Below, piece by piece: positions 52,471 to 62,237 of a stretch of DNA of 64,000 nucleotides. The notes beneath the pieces are model-generated. The model did not search any database. It was not told where the DNA came from and worked only from the letters and a program-made list of their open reading frames with translations. The position numbers and the translations under genes are program-made. The stretch is from Evansella halocellulosilytica. GTDB lineage: Bacteria; Bacillota; Bacilli; Bacillales; Salisediminibacteriaceae. Each line of letters begins with the position of its first letter. Position 1 is the stretch's first letter. The stretch spans positions 4,790,080 to 4,854,079 of the forward strand of contig NZ_NIST01000001.1 of NCBI RefSeq assembly GCF_002335745.1, read 5' to 3'.

Positions 52471-53469
52471 TTATCTCGTTACGTGTTGCTTACCAGCTTC
52501 AATCCTTTCTAATTCACTTAACGTTGGATTCCCTTCCCAATCTCCTTTAAACTGAGTAGCTAACGCACCCATGATGTTCGCTCGTTTTAAAGCATCTGGT
52601 AACCGTTCTATTAAGCGATTACTTTTTAACGGCTGTTCATCATCAAGAAACACCGATAAAAAACCAGCAGCAAAGGCATCTCCAGCACCAACAGTATCGA
52701 TAGTTGTCTCAACTCTGTACGGCTCTGCTTTTACCATCGTGTCATCAAACTTTGCCATTGACCCGTTCGTTCCTAATTTTAATAAAACAACTTTGACTCC
52801 CATTTCCTGAAACTGTTCACAAAACTGCTCTGGTGATTTCTCACCAATTAAAAACTCTGCTTCCTCAATACCAGGCATAAAAATATCACAATAAGGAATG
52901 TATGAAAGCAATGTTTCCCGTGCTTCTGATTCGCCCCATAGTTTTTTTCGTAAATTTGGATCATATGAAACGGTTAAACCTTGTTCTTTCGCCTGGATCA
53001 TTGCTTTTTGAACCATCATCGTTGTATTCTCACCTAAAGCCGGGGTAATTCCTGTTATATGTAAATGTCGGGCACCTTTAAACCAATCCAGCTTCATATC
53101 TTCGTCCGAAAGCTTACTTGCAGCAGAATGCTTTCGATAATAGTAAACATTCGGATCTCCATATCCTTTTGATTCTTTGAAAAATACTGCAGTAGGTGAT
53201 GTCTGATCTTTGATTACGTATGAAACATCAACACCCTCGCCTGCTAATGTAGATAAAATCATGTCTCCGAACGGATCATCCCCTAAACGACTAATCCAGC
53301 GGACTTTTTTACCTAACCGTGTTAATGCCATAGCAACATTCGATTCCGCTCCACCGACTGACTTTGCAAAAAGGGGAGCATACGTAATCGCCCCTTCAGT
53401 TAATGCTGGCTGAAATAAAACCATACTTTCACCGATCGTTACGACATCTACTTTAGGTAAGTGATTCAT
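52471..53469 (-). CDS. kdgK: 2-keto-3-deoxygluconate kinase (PfkB family)
   Basis: 332 residues with the ribokinase/PfkB motifs: GGAESNVAMALTRLGKKV near 38-55, and DTVGAGDAFAAGFLS near 259-273 with catalytic Asp. GAPLF-like loop (TYAPLFAKSVGG) and VSYDPNLRKKLW point to KdgK over other family members. It phosphorylates 2-keto-3-deoxygluconate to KDPG. ATG follows AGGGGGA. It lies four bases after the aldolase gene, so the two catalyse consecutive steps of the pectin or hexuronate pathway. Confidence 0.88.
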   Translation of the reverse strand: MNHLPKVDVVTIGESMVLFQPALTEGAITYAPLFAKSVGGAESNVAMALTRLGKKVRWISRLGDDPFGDMILSTLAGEGVDVSYVIKDQTSPTAVFFKESKGYGDPNVYYYRKHSAASKLSDEDMKLDWFKGARHLHITGITPALGENTTMMVQKAMIQAKEQGLTVSYDPNLRKKLWGESEARETLLSYIPYCDIFMPGIEEAEFLIGEKSPEQFCEQFQEMGVKVVLLKLGTNGSMAKFDDTMVKAEPYRVETTIDTVGAGDAFAAGFLSVFLDDEQPLKSNRLIERLPDALKRANIMGALATQFKGDWEGNPTLSELERIEAGKQHVTR

Positions 53470-53473
53470 CCTC

Positions 53474-54109
53474 TCATTCCCCCTTTACTTTTTCTGTAAA
53501 CTGTCTTGCAAGATTCGTGATTTCATCAAATTTCTTTTCATGAATAAGCTGCTTATGAACGAGATTCCCGCCTAAGCCAACAGCAATGGCACCAGCAGAT
53601 AAAAAATCCTTCATATTGTCTAAATTGACCCCACCTGTCACCATCATTGGAATATGATTTAAAGGACCTCGAATGTCTTTAAAATACTGAATCCCTAAAG
53701 TTCCAGCAGGAAATAACTTTACTGCTGTTGCTCCAGCTTGATAAGCACGAACGACTTCAGTCGGAGTCATCGACCCCGGCCAAACATCGACCCCTTTTGA
53801 TATTCCATAATCTATGACTCTCTCATCAAGATTAGGCGAAACTAAATATTCAGCACCCGCTGAAACAGCATCTTTTGCCATATTAAGATCAAGAACGGTC
53901 CCAGCTCCTATACAAGCACGCTCACCAAATTTTTCTTTCCAATTTGAAATCATCTTCAATGCTCCGTCTGTATTAAGCGTCACTTCTAATAATGAAATTC
54001 CTCCGTTTAATAATGCTTGAGCTGTAGGTTCTCCAGATTCATATGAAATCCCTCTAATAATTGCTACAAGCTTTTCTCTTTGCAATCTTTCAACGTTTGT
54101 TTCCTTCAC
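53474..54109 (-). CDS. kdgA: KDPG/KHG aldolase
   Basis: 211 residues. The class I aldolase motifs are VAIIRGISYESG (Glu), GISLLEVTLNT, IGAGTVLD, AVKLFPAGTLG (Schiff-base Lys) and VTGGVNLDN. It splits 2-keto-3-deoxy-6-phosphogluconate to pyruvate and glyceraldehyde-3-phosphate. The GTG start has GGTGGG upstream. The kinase gene follows after four bases, and a broken GH105 gene precedes it. It fits breakdown of unsaturated uronides from pectin. Confidence 0.92.
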   Translation of the reverse strand: MKETNVERLQREKLVAIIRGISYESGEPTAQALLNGGISLLEVTLNTDGALKMISNWKEKFGERACIGAGTVLDLNMAKDAVSAGAEYLVSPNLDERVIDYGISKGVDVWPGSMTPTEVVRAYQAGATAVKLFPAGTLGIQYFKDIRGPLNHIPMMVTGGVNLDNMKDFLSAGAIAVGLGGNLVHKQLIHEKKFDEITNLARQFTEKVKGE

Positions 54110-54202
54110 TTTATCCCACCTGCTTTTTTTGTTTTTTGAGTTATGAATATTTATCGTCAGTTTGCAATTTGAGTTAACCTTACTTCTTTCGTTTCTTTCT
54201 TT

Positions 54203-54674
<472 letters not shown>

Positions 54675-54970
54675 TTTTCCCCTTTTTAAGGTTTACGATT
54701 CACTGTACTTTGGATAAGACTTTTAACACGATAGCTTGCCAGAAGCGGATGTTTTTTTAGCAGCTTTAATCATTTATTACGTCCGATCAGACGTGAAGGC
54801 GATAAGTTAATCGGGAACAGAAACAGTAAAGAATACACGACGCGAGATCATACAGAAGTGATGATGCGCTTACTTATGTGTGGAGTCAGTGTGAAAAAAG
54901 AGAAAAAGAATTAAAGAATCTATTTTATTTTGCTAGGAAATCGGCACTTGGACAGAATGTGGTTAATGGA
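54675..54970. other. Gene-free interval, possible gene scraps
   Basis: Short open pieces on the plus strand (LPEADVFLAALIIYYVRSDVKA; HTEVMMRLLMCGVSVKKE) may be scraps of lost genes, but I cannot name them. No intact gene. Confidence 0.3.
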
Positions 54971-55192
54971 TTAACAGTCAGAGTGACGATTATTTTTATC
55001 TGATGGTTTTATGCTTTCCTTATATGAGTCAAGACACGACTTACAAATACACATCTTCCGTTGATACTCTGACGGTACTAGTTTGAATATGTCTCGCGGA
55101 AAAGACTCGTCGTTACACCAGCAGGATGAGTCTTTGGTACACCCATTGTTATTTTGACAAATTGGACATTTCACATTGTTCACTTGCCCCAT
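54971..55192 (-). CDS. Cysteine-rich CWC-family small protein
   Basis: 73 residues with nine Cys: CPICQNNNGC near 9-18, SSCWCNDESFP near 22-32, and MCICKSCLDSY near 47-57. The CxxC...C...CWC...CxC.xC arrangement matches the cysteine-rich CWC domain, probably a zinc-binding protein. Function is unknown. ATG follows AGGTGTG. It is small but convincing, as all the Cys spacing is kept. It has no operon partner. Confidence 0.8.
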   Translation of the reverse strand: MGQVNNVKCPICQNNNGCTKDSSCWCNDESFPRDIFKLVPSEYQRKMCICKSCLDSYKESIKPSDKNNRHSDC

Positions 55193-55237
55193 ACGATCAC
55201 ACCTAAAATATCATTTTTCTTTATTTTATCATAGAAA

Positions 55238-55268
55238 AGCAGCTGCTAATAACGTAACAGCTGCTTTA
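55238..55268. terminator. Terminator between reductase and CWC genes
   Basis: AAAGCAGCTG and CAGCTGCTTT are perfect 10-bp complements with an 11-base loop. The minus-strand T run ends the unit of the DHFR-like gene. Confidence 0.75.
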
Positions 55269-55278
55269 AACTATGTTC

Positions 55279-55884
55279 TCATTTTAAGACTCGATATTTT
55301 ACATGAGTCACACCTTGAGAATCAACGACATCCAACTTTTCTAACCTAACGCTTTCATCACCGATATGATCAAATAAACGTACTCCCTTTCCAAGTAATA
55401 CAGGAGCTACATGAAGATGAATTTCATCAAGCAATCCGTGTTTTATACATTGCTGCGTGACTGTTGCACCTGCTACACCAACATGTTTCTCACCAGACGT
55501 TTCTTTAGCTCGTTCAACAGCACGATGTATTCCATTCGTTTCAAAGTGAAACGGAGTTGATCCAACCGGAACTTCATTTGGTACGTTATGAGTAAGAACG
55601 TGGACCGGCACCCCGCTTGGGTGGCTTCCACCCCATCCACCAACAATATCATACGTTCTTCTTCCTACTAAAATCGCTCCCGTTTTTTCAATGGATTCAT
55701 CGAAAACTACTCGACTACTGCTTGACAGTTTAAAGAAGTCATTATATTTGCTAACCATCTCACCACTGAACAGCCAGTTGTGTAAAATGGATCCGTTATC
55801 ACCAAGCGGCTGTTCTGAATGATCATTTTCCCCAGCAACAAAACCATCAAGCGACATTGACATATCTAACACTACATTACCCAA
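55279..55884 (-). CDS. Dihydrofolate reductase-family (RibD C-terminal) protein
   Basis: 201 residues from TTG at 55884 (GGGGGA seven bases upstream). The fold is as for 49897 and 50449: MSMSLDGFVAGENDH, AILVGRRTYDIVGGWGGSHP, VGVAGATVTQQCI and DEIHLHVAPVLLGKGVRLFD. It is a presumed NADPH-dependent reductase; the substrate is unknown. It is the third member in the window, but not a tandem duplicate of the other two. Confidence 0.88.
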   Translation of the reverse strand: MGNVVLDMSMSLDGFVAGENDHSEQPLGDNGSILHNWLFSGEMVSKYNDFFKLSSSSRVVFDESIEKTGAILVGRRTYDIVGGWGGSHPSGVPVHVLTHNVPNEVPVGSTPFHFETNGIHRAVERAKETSGEKHVGVAGATVTQQCIKHGLLDEIHLHVAPVLLGKGVRLFDHIGDESVRLEKLDVVDSQGVTHVKYRVLK

Positions 55885-55979
55885 AGTTGATTCCCCCAAT
55901 TATCTAGGTTTCACATTCTATTATAATGGAATCACCTTTTTACATTTCTTTTAGATTGCTAAATCATTGAAAAAGAGTT

Positions 55980-56395
55980 CCTATTTAGCTGATCCAGTGT
56001 CTCTTCAGGCTCTTGTTCTGTTTTCGTTGACCTAGTGTCCGCGGCGTAAACTCTCGCTCTGTTTTGGAGGACATGAGGTCCGTTATCCATACCAATTTGA
56101 GCTATTTTCATGATTATGCGGACATCGGTTCCTTTAATTTTTTAAAATACAGCTCAAAACGGATGATTTTGCCTAAATAACGTACTCACTGTCCTCTTAC
56201 GCTGCAAGAATAGTCGTTTTTGTCGATATAACGGATCTGATGTCCGCGTAAATCCTAGCACTGTTATGTTTCCATTGACCCTATGTACGCTCAAGTCCCT
56301 GCTATATTCCTGTTGACCCTATGCACGCGTAAACCCTAGCACTGTTCTGTTTTCGTTGTTCCTCTGCCCGCTCAAGCCCCCCCTCGCTCAATCGA
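55980..56395. repeat. Degenerate ~43-bp repeats
   Basis: Pieces like GACCCTATGTACGCTCAAGTCC and GACCCTATGCACGCGTAAACCC, alternating with CTAGCACTGTTCTGTTTTCGTT, recur at about 43-base intervals near 56240-56375, and once near 56015-56065. Copies are strongly diverged. Between them is AT-richer DNA without a gene. Confidence 0.6.
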
Positions 56396-56397
56396 TC

Positions 56398-56433
56398 AAA
56401 AAAATTAGCCAGTGCACAAGTTGTGCTCTGGCG
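56398..56433 (-). terminator. Terminator after chemoreceptor operon
   Basis: GCCAGAGCACAA pairs with TTGTGCACTGGC (one mismatch), followed on the minus strand by TAATTTTTTT. Confidence 0.85.
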
Positions 56434-56452
56434 ACTATAACAAACCTTGTTA

Positions 56453-58141
56453 TTAATATTTAAATGTTGAAATGTGCTGTGTCAGTTGTTCAGCCATTTT
56501 AGACAGTTCATCAGCCATATTACTCATTTCCTGCATCGATGCATTTTGTTGCTCAACTGTCGCAGATAACTCTTCTGTCCCTGCTGATGATTGTTCAGTC
56601 ACACTTGCAATATCCTCAACATATTGTAAAGCTTGCTTACTTCTTTCATTAATTTGCTTTGTTGAAGATGAGATAACTGTTATTTTGTCTGAAAGCTCTT
56701 TAACATTTTTGGCAATGTCATTAAACGATTGTCCACTTCCAGTTATAACAGTTTCACCTTGCTTTACTTCTTTTTCAACATCTTTCATATCCATTGTTGC
56801 CCGTTTTGATTCATCTTGAACAGATTGAATAATCTCTTTTATTTCTTGAGTTGAATTCGTAGCTTCCTCAGCTAGTTTTCTTACTTCGTCGGCAACCACA
56901 GCAAAGCCTTTACCTTGCTCGCCAGCTCTCGCTGCTTCTATCGCAGCATTTAAAGCTAATAAGTTCGTTTGCGAAGAGATGTCTTCAATCACTTGGATGA
57001 TTTCATTTATATTCTCGGATTTTATATTTAATCCTTCGATTGTACTAGCAGTGAAAGCAACTTTTTCTCTAATCACCTTCATTTGATTAATCGAATTTTT
57101 AACACTTTCTTCCCCCTTGTTCGATGAATACTCTGTATCTTTAGTCGCTTCTTCCATGACTTCTAAGTCACTATGAATCTGGGTCATATCTTCTGATACA
57201 TGTTGGACGAGTTTTAGTGTATCAGCAGCTTTTGTTGCTTGCTCGTTTGCACCGGAAGCTATTTCCTCAGATGTAGCAGAAACTTGCTCGATTCCTTCTA
57301 AAAATTCTTTCGATGAAGCAGACAACTCCTCACTAGATGCTGAAACTTTATCAGAAATGTCCGAAGTTTGCATTATCAGTTTTTTAATACTATCACTCAT
57401 CATGTTTATGTCATGCGTCAACTGACCAACTTCATCTTTTGATTTAACTTCGAGATGCTCAGCTGTTAAATCACCATTCGCAATCCTCGTACTAAATGTT
57501 TGAATGTCTTTAATTGGTCTCGTAATGCGTCTTCCAATAGAAAAAGCAATGATGATCCCGACAATAAGAGAGGCGGTTGGTACAATATAGGAAGTCAACT
57601 GTGCCTGATAAAGATAGTCATCCTGTTGTTCTTGTGCTGTAAGAGCATCTTCCTCAGCAATGTCAATAATCCTTTGGACACTACTTTCTATCTGTGCCTC
57701 TGCTTCCTCAATAATTGTACCGTCGATTTCAATTGCTCTCTCAATATCTCCGGACTTCACTGCGGGTACGAGTAAATCAAAAAACGATTCATCAATCGAT
57801 GATAGTTCATGTTTTAGTACGTTAATTAATTCTTTCTGTTCTTCCGACTCCATAAACATCGTTAATTCATCAAGCACTCGTCCTTGTTCATTCACGATTC
57901 CTTCATATTCATCAATAAACTGTTCGTCACTTGAAATGATGTAATCGAGTAAATAGATATTTTTTTCAAGCGTTGTATTACGTAATTCTGAAGCAAGAAT
58001 ATGTTCTCTTGATGAATTTTCTACTCGTTCAGAGGACTGCTGAATATTTGTTTGTAAGAAACCAATGACGACCATACCAGAATAAAATAATAAAATGACT
58101 ACCAAAAAACCTAAAAATAGTTTCGTCCCTATTTTTTTCAT
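56453..58141 (-). CDS. Methyl-accepting chemotaxis protein
   Basis: 562 residues. TM1 is at about 8-28 and TM2 about 180-202. Between them is an all-helical periplasmic-side sensor (a 4HB-like domain). A HAMP domain follows ([23 protein letters not shown]). The cytosolic signalling helix carries the hairpin tip [45 protein letters not shown]. The ligand is unknown. ATG follows GAGGAGGT. It is 248 bp after the previous chemoreceptor and probably shares its operon. Confidence 0.93.
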   Translation of the reverse strand: MKKIGTKLFLGFLVVILLFYSGMVVIGFLQTNIQQSSERVENSSREHILASELRNTTLEKNIYLLDYIISSDEQFIDEYEGIVNEQGRVLDELTMFMESEEQKELINVLKHELSSIDESFFDLLVPAVKSGDIERAIEIDGTIIEEAEAQIESSVQRIIDIAEEDALTAQEQQDDYLYQAQLTSYIVPTASLIVGIIIAFSIGRRITRPIKDIQTFSTRIANGDLTAEHLEVKSKDEVGQLTHDINMMSDSIKKLIMQTSDISDKVSASSEELSASSKEFLEGIEQVSATSEEIASGANEQATKAADTLKLVQHVSEDMTQIHSDLEVMEEATKDTEYSSNKGEESVKNSINQMKVIREKVAFTASTIEGLNIKSENINEIIQVIEDISSQTNLLALNAAIEAARAGEQGKGFAVVADEVRKLAEEATNSTQEIKEIIQSVQDESKRATMDMKDVEKEVKQGETVITGSGQSFNDIAKNVKELSDKITVISSSTKQINERSKQALQYVEDIASVTEQSSAGTEELSATVEQQNASMQEMSNMADELSKMAEQLTQHISTFKY

Positions 58142-58389
58142 AAGTACCTCCTCATGTCATATTACCAATTTGTAGTTAGTACTATATTACCATCCACTTA
58201 GGCACATGAAAGCGACTTTGAAAAAAAAATTAATGTTCTTAGTGGTCATGTACAATATGACTATATAAGCACGGGACGAAAATCATTTCCTTTATAAGTG
58301 GCATCATATACGAGACTTTTGTCGGTCTCTTTGTTCTTTATTGTACTTGACAATTACAAAACGAACTCATGAAGGTTGCCTTTACATCA

Positions 58390-60090
58390 CTACATTTTGA
58401 AATTTTTCGTTGCTTCTTGAAGACTTTTACTCATTTTCGAAAGATTCCCTGAAGCGATGACAACTTCATCAATAATGGCATTTTGTTCTTCAGATGCAGC
58501 TGAAACGGTTTGGGCATTGCCGTTTACTTTACTTAATGACGAAGAGATTTCATCCATTGCTACAACAATTGATTCAGTTCCTTTATTTATATCTTCTACA
58601 TTGTTTTTCACAGTGCCAATTTGTAATGTAACGTCATTTACAGAAGATCGAATATCATGAAAAGATGTTCCTGCCTCATTCACCGTATTCAAACCGCTCT
58701 GGACCGCAAGATATCCTTTTGTCATCGTTTCGACAGCATGGACAGATTGCTTTTGCATATCTTCAATTTTTTCAGTAATCTTATTTGCAGCATTTCCTGA
58801 CTGTTCGGCTAACTTTCGCACTTCATCTGCAACAATTGCAAAGCCTTTTCCATGCTCTCCTGCACGTGCTGCTTCAATCGATGCATTAAGTGCAAGCAAG
58901 TTTGTTTGATCGGAAATGGCTGTTATTAACGTCACAATTTCTTCAATTTGCTTTGAGTTCTCATTTAAATGGACGACGACATCTTTTGCTTCACTTACCA
59001 TTTTATCAATGACGTCCATCTGTTCAATTGCACTTCCTACGACTTCCGAACCTTTTTCAGCTGTCTGTAACGTTTCTTGTGAACGGTTCGTCACGTCAAT
59101 CGTACTTGCTGTTATATCATTAAAGCTTTCAGAAATAGAATTGACAGCGACATTCACTTCTTGAATTTGAGATGTTTGTTGTTCCGAACCAGCTGCGACT
59201 TCCCCAATTGAAGTCGTAATCATATTCATCGCCTGGCTTGTTTCTTCAGTACTTGATAACAACTGCTGAGAGGTTGCAGCAACACTCTCGGATTCACTTT
59301 TCACTTGATTAAACATGTTCGTTAAATCATCAACCATACGATCTAAACTGTTTGATAGCTCCCAAATCTCATCCTTAGATTTTACTTCAGGTGCTTTCAT
59401 CGTGAAATCACCTGTCGATAACGTTTTTACATATTGGACAAGTTGACGGATCGGACTCGAAATTCGTTTACTAATCACCGTTGCAATCACCACCCCGGCA
59501 ACGAGTACGAGCAATGTAATACCGACCGAAATGTAAATAATTTGTGTTAATAAACTATTAATAAATGAAGCATCCATATCAATGCCAATAATGGCATTTT
59601 GCCCTTGAATCGGTGTAAAAATCGACTTATGTACACCATATTCATCTTCATATATATCACTTAACGCAGTAGTACCATGAATAGCCTCAATCATTTCCTC
59701 TGTAAATGGGTATTCTTCACCACGCAATTCATTTTCTCCACCTACTGCAACGATTCTCTCCTCTTCACCATCTTGGACTAAAACATAGGCTAATTCGATG
59801 CTTTGTTCTTCACTAAAATCAGTTAAAACGTTGTATAACTGTTCATAACTAGCATGATCTCCTTGAATCGCCAATTCTACTATATTCGGCTCAATCTGAT
59901 TGGATAATCCGCCTATCTGCGTGTTTAAATTTTCTTCGAACTGTTGAATGACATGCTGTTCAACCAAATTTTTAGAAAATACATACAGTGTTGAACTAAA
60001 AATAATTGAAATAGCTACAAATGAAAGAATAAAGCTTAACAATATTTTTTTATAGATCGATTTCGTTTTTTTCTTAGTATTGAACTGCAA
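58390..60090 (-). CDS. Methyl-accepting chemotaxis protein
   Basis: 566 residues from TTG at 60090 (GGAGGG seven bases upstream). TM1 is at about 15-35. The extracellular sensor (about 40-185) is alpha/beta and probably single-Cache-like ([20 protein letters not shown]). TM2 is at about 190-212, then HAMP ([25 protein letters not shown]), then the MCP tip ([39 protein letters not shown]). It overlaps the decarboxylase stop by 17 bases and so is translationally linked to it. That suggests taxis to a product or substrate of the decarboxylase. Confidence 0.92.
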   Translation of the reverse strand: MQFNTKKKTKSIYKKILLSFILSFVAISIIFSSTLYVFSKNLVEQHVIQQFEENLNTQIGGLSNQIEPNIVELAIQGDHASYEQLYNVLTDFSEEQSIELAYVLVQDGEEERIVAVGGENELRGEEYPFTEEMIEAIHGTTALSDIYEDEYGVHKSIFTPIQGQNAIIGIDMDASFINSLLTQIIYISVGITLLVLVAGVVIATVISKRISSPIRQLVQYVKTLSTGDFTMKAPEVKSKDEIWELSNSLDRMVDDLTNMFNQVKSESESVAATSQQLLSSTEETSQAMNMITTSIGEVAAGSEQQTSQIQEVNVAVNSISESFNDITASTIDVTNRSQETLQTAEKGSEVVGSAIEQMDVIDKMVSEAKDVVVHLNENSKQIEEIVTLITAISDQTNLLALNASIEAARAGEHGKGFAIVADEVRKLAEQSGNAANKITEKIEDMQKQSVHAVETMTKGYLAVQSGLNTVNEAGTSFHDIRSSVNDVTLQIGTVKNNVEDINKGTESIVVAMDEISSSLSKVNGNAQTVSAASEEQNAIIDEVVIASGNLSKMSKSLQEATKNFKM

Positions 60091-61726
60091 GGTCTTTCCC
60101 TCCAACAATCTTTTTTATATGTCTTTCAATAAAGTCGACCATTTCCTCTACATCTTCTAATTGTGTATACGGAGATATTGAGAAAAATTTTCCTGCATAT
60201 ATAGGTACATGTTCATGATGATCTGCAGCTTTAACTAAACAGACTTTTTTCGTATCACCGAGAAATACTTGTTCACGGTCTTTCCCGAGAGACTCGAACA
60301 ATTGATCATTTAACTGGTTTACCTTTAGAATTTCATCAATCGTCGATTCTCCATGACTCTCTTTTTCCCACATAACATCACTTGGATAAATCCTAAATAA
60401 CGTAATTGGACCTGGATTCTCTTGATTAACGATTGCCGCTTGTGGGATCTTCTTTTCGATTAATTGGCGAAAATAAAGATTCAGCTCAACATATTTTGCT
60501 AGCAATTTTTGATAACCTTCAGTACCAAACGCTAACAACGTCGCATACATCGAAATTGAGCTTGCCATCCTCGAGCATTCTAATGTATACCCAGTATGGT
60601 AGCTACCATACCCCCGGTTTCCAACATAAGGCGTGTCAAATTCTTTTAAATCAAGAAGTGATAAATCTTTTCCTTCCTTTGCTAAGAACAAGCTTGATAC
60701 ATAAGGAGTTTGTCCTAGCTTATGAAAATCAAAGCAAACACTGTCAGCCATATGTAAATGTTGCATGCGTGCTTTAATTGTTAACAATTCGTTGAGCATT
60801 TCTCCACTAAAAGATAGTGGATTGTTGTCATAATCATATTCATTAAAGAAGCTGTAAAATCCACCCATTGCGGAGTCTGCATGAATAAATACACGATTTA
60901 GTTCATATTGATTTGTCACTTCATCAGCTGTTTCTTTTATCGCTTTCACGTGATCAATCGCAAAAGAATCAGTTGTCCCAGTCGTCGCAGCTATGTAGAG
61001 AGGCACTCCACCTTTATTAATAACCTCAATCATTTTTCGCTTTAAATCTTCTTCATCCATAGTATGGTCTTTTTTCGTATTTACACTGATTAACTGATTG
61101 CTGCCGATCCCTGTTGCTTCAACCGATTTTAGTAAACTGTAGTGGGCTCCTGGAGATGCAAAACAGTAAAGGTTTTGCGGAAGTCCTTTCTCTTTTGCAT
61201 TTGGAAATTGTTTTGCAATAGCTAGACGGAGACTTGTAAAAACAGCACCTTGGCCACCCCATGTTGTATATCCTAAGCTCTTTTTAGGATTATAACCTAC
61301 AAGATTTGCCATCATTGAAGCTACTTTCACTTCAGCTTCCGCTCCTATCGGCGAATAGACATCCCATAAACTGTTGGAATTCACTAACGTTGTTGTTAAC
61401 ATGCCTAACAGACCTGGAATACTCGCCATTGGGATCGCATTCGTTGCGTACTTTCTCGTCTGATATGGATGTCCTTTTACCATCTCAAGTAAATCATCGA
61501 CTACTTCAGATAACGGCTCTCCTGAACTTGGTATTTCACTTTGTTCAACCATTTCTTTATAAAAGTGACTCCCTTGTTCTTTCATTGCCCCTAATGACGT
61601 TTTATTAGGATCTTTATATGAATCCATCGTGGACACTAATTTCTCAATTAATTTTAACAGCTGCTCTTGTTGCTGTAGATTACCATCTTCACTCGGGAAA
61701 AGAGATTTAACCTTGTGCAGTTCCAT
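60074..61726 (-). CDS. Group II pyridoxal-phosphate-dependent amino-acid decarboxylase
   Basis: 550 residues from the ATG at 61726 (AAGGGG upstream; GTG at 61735 overlaps that site). Fold type I PLP features: [16 protein letters not shown] near 155, IHADSAMGG (Asp) near 281-289, and the PLP Lys in [11 protein letters not shown] near 336. Relatives include glutamate, tyrosine, aromatic and 2,4-diaminobutyrate decarboxylases; the substrate cannot be chosen. The leader has a cyclic-di-GMP riboswitch and terminator. It is followed by two chemoreceptor genes, so a c-di-GMP-controlled amine-production and sensing unit is inferred. Confidence 0.88.
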   Translation of the reverse strand: MELHKVKSLFPSEDGNLQQQEQLLKLIEKLVSTMDSYKDPNKTSLGAMKEQGSHFYKEMVEQSEIPSSGEPLSEVVDDLLEMVKGHPYQTRKYATNAIPMASIPGLLGMLTTTLVNSNSLWDVYSPIGAEAEVKVASMMANLVGYNPKKSLGYTTWGGQGAVFTSLRLAIAKQFPNAKEKGLPQNLYCFASPGAHYSLLKSVEATGIGSNQLISVNTKKDHTMDEEDLKRKMIEVINKGGVPLYIAATTGTTDSFAIDHVKAIKETADEVTNQYELNRVFIHADSAMGGFYSFFNEYDYDNNPLSFSGEMLNELLTIKARMQHLHMADSVCFDFHKLGQTPYVSSLFLAKEGKDLSLLDLKEFDTPYVGNRGYGSYHTGYTLECSRMASSISMYATLLAFGTEGYQKLLAKYVELNLYFRQLIEKKIPQAAIVNQENPGPITLFRIYPSDVMWEKESHGESTIDEILKVNQLNDQLFESLGKDREQVFLGDTKKVCLVKAADHHEHVPIYAGKFFSISPYTQLEDVEEMVDFIERHIKKIVGGKDLAVQY

Positions 61727-61881
61727 ATATTCCACCCCTTGAAAAAATAAAAGATTGTTGAAAAATAATGTTTATAGTAGGTTGATTGAAAATTAGACGT
61801 CAGAGACGTAATACTGGGCTCTAGTTACGAAAACAACTGATGGATTGATCATTAATCAAGATTATTTGTCTCAATTAATGG

Positions 61882-61917
61882 AAAAAACCCTTTTGACACA
61901 AAGACCAAAAGGGTTTA
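61882..61917 (-). terminator. Riboswitch terminator upstream of decarboxylase
   Basis: AAACCCTTTTG pairs with CAAAAGGGTTT, then TTTT on the minus strand. The loop has CTTTGTG, complementary to CACAAAG at the 3' edge of the aptamer, which could make a competing antiterminator. Confidence 0.85.
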
Positions 61918-61940
61918 ACGTTAGGTAAAAATACCTAATC

Positions 61941-62025
61941 CTTTGTGCAACTCAGCTGTTATAGCAAATCCATACTTTAGACCTGTATATTTGCGTCCTT
62001 ATCTTTCAATAAGTTTCTCAAAATA
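61941..62025 (-). ncRNA. Cyclic-di-GMP-I riboswitch
   Basis: On the minus strand: GAGAAACUUAUU-GAAA-GAUAAG (GAAA tetraloop stem), GACGCAAAUAUACAGGUCUAAAG, and ending ACAGCUGAGUUGCAC. It has the same layout as the two aptamers near 28900, though the first GCAAA is weaker (GAGAAA). A terminator follows, so it probably attenuates the decarboxylase-chemoreceptor operon. Confidence 0.8.
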
Positions 62026-62237
62026 ATATTTATTATTTTTTACACACACATAATATTAGTATAATAGCATACTTTTCTATATTAAAATATTTTTAGAAGA
62101 AAGTGAATATTCACTAAAATTTGTTTTACTATAGGATATAAGGTGCAGGATATAAGGTGTGATAATAGTTTATGGAGTTAGGGTATGTAGGTAAAAGGAT
62201 ACAATCCATTGAACTTGTTTTCTATTTAAATAAAAAC

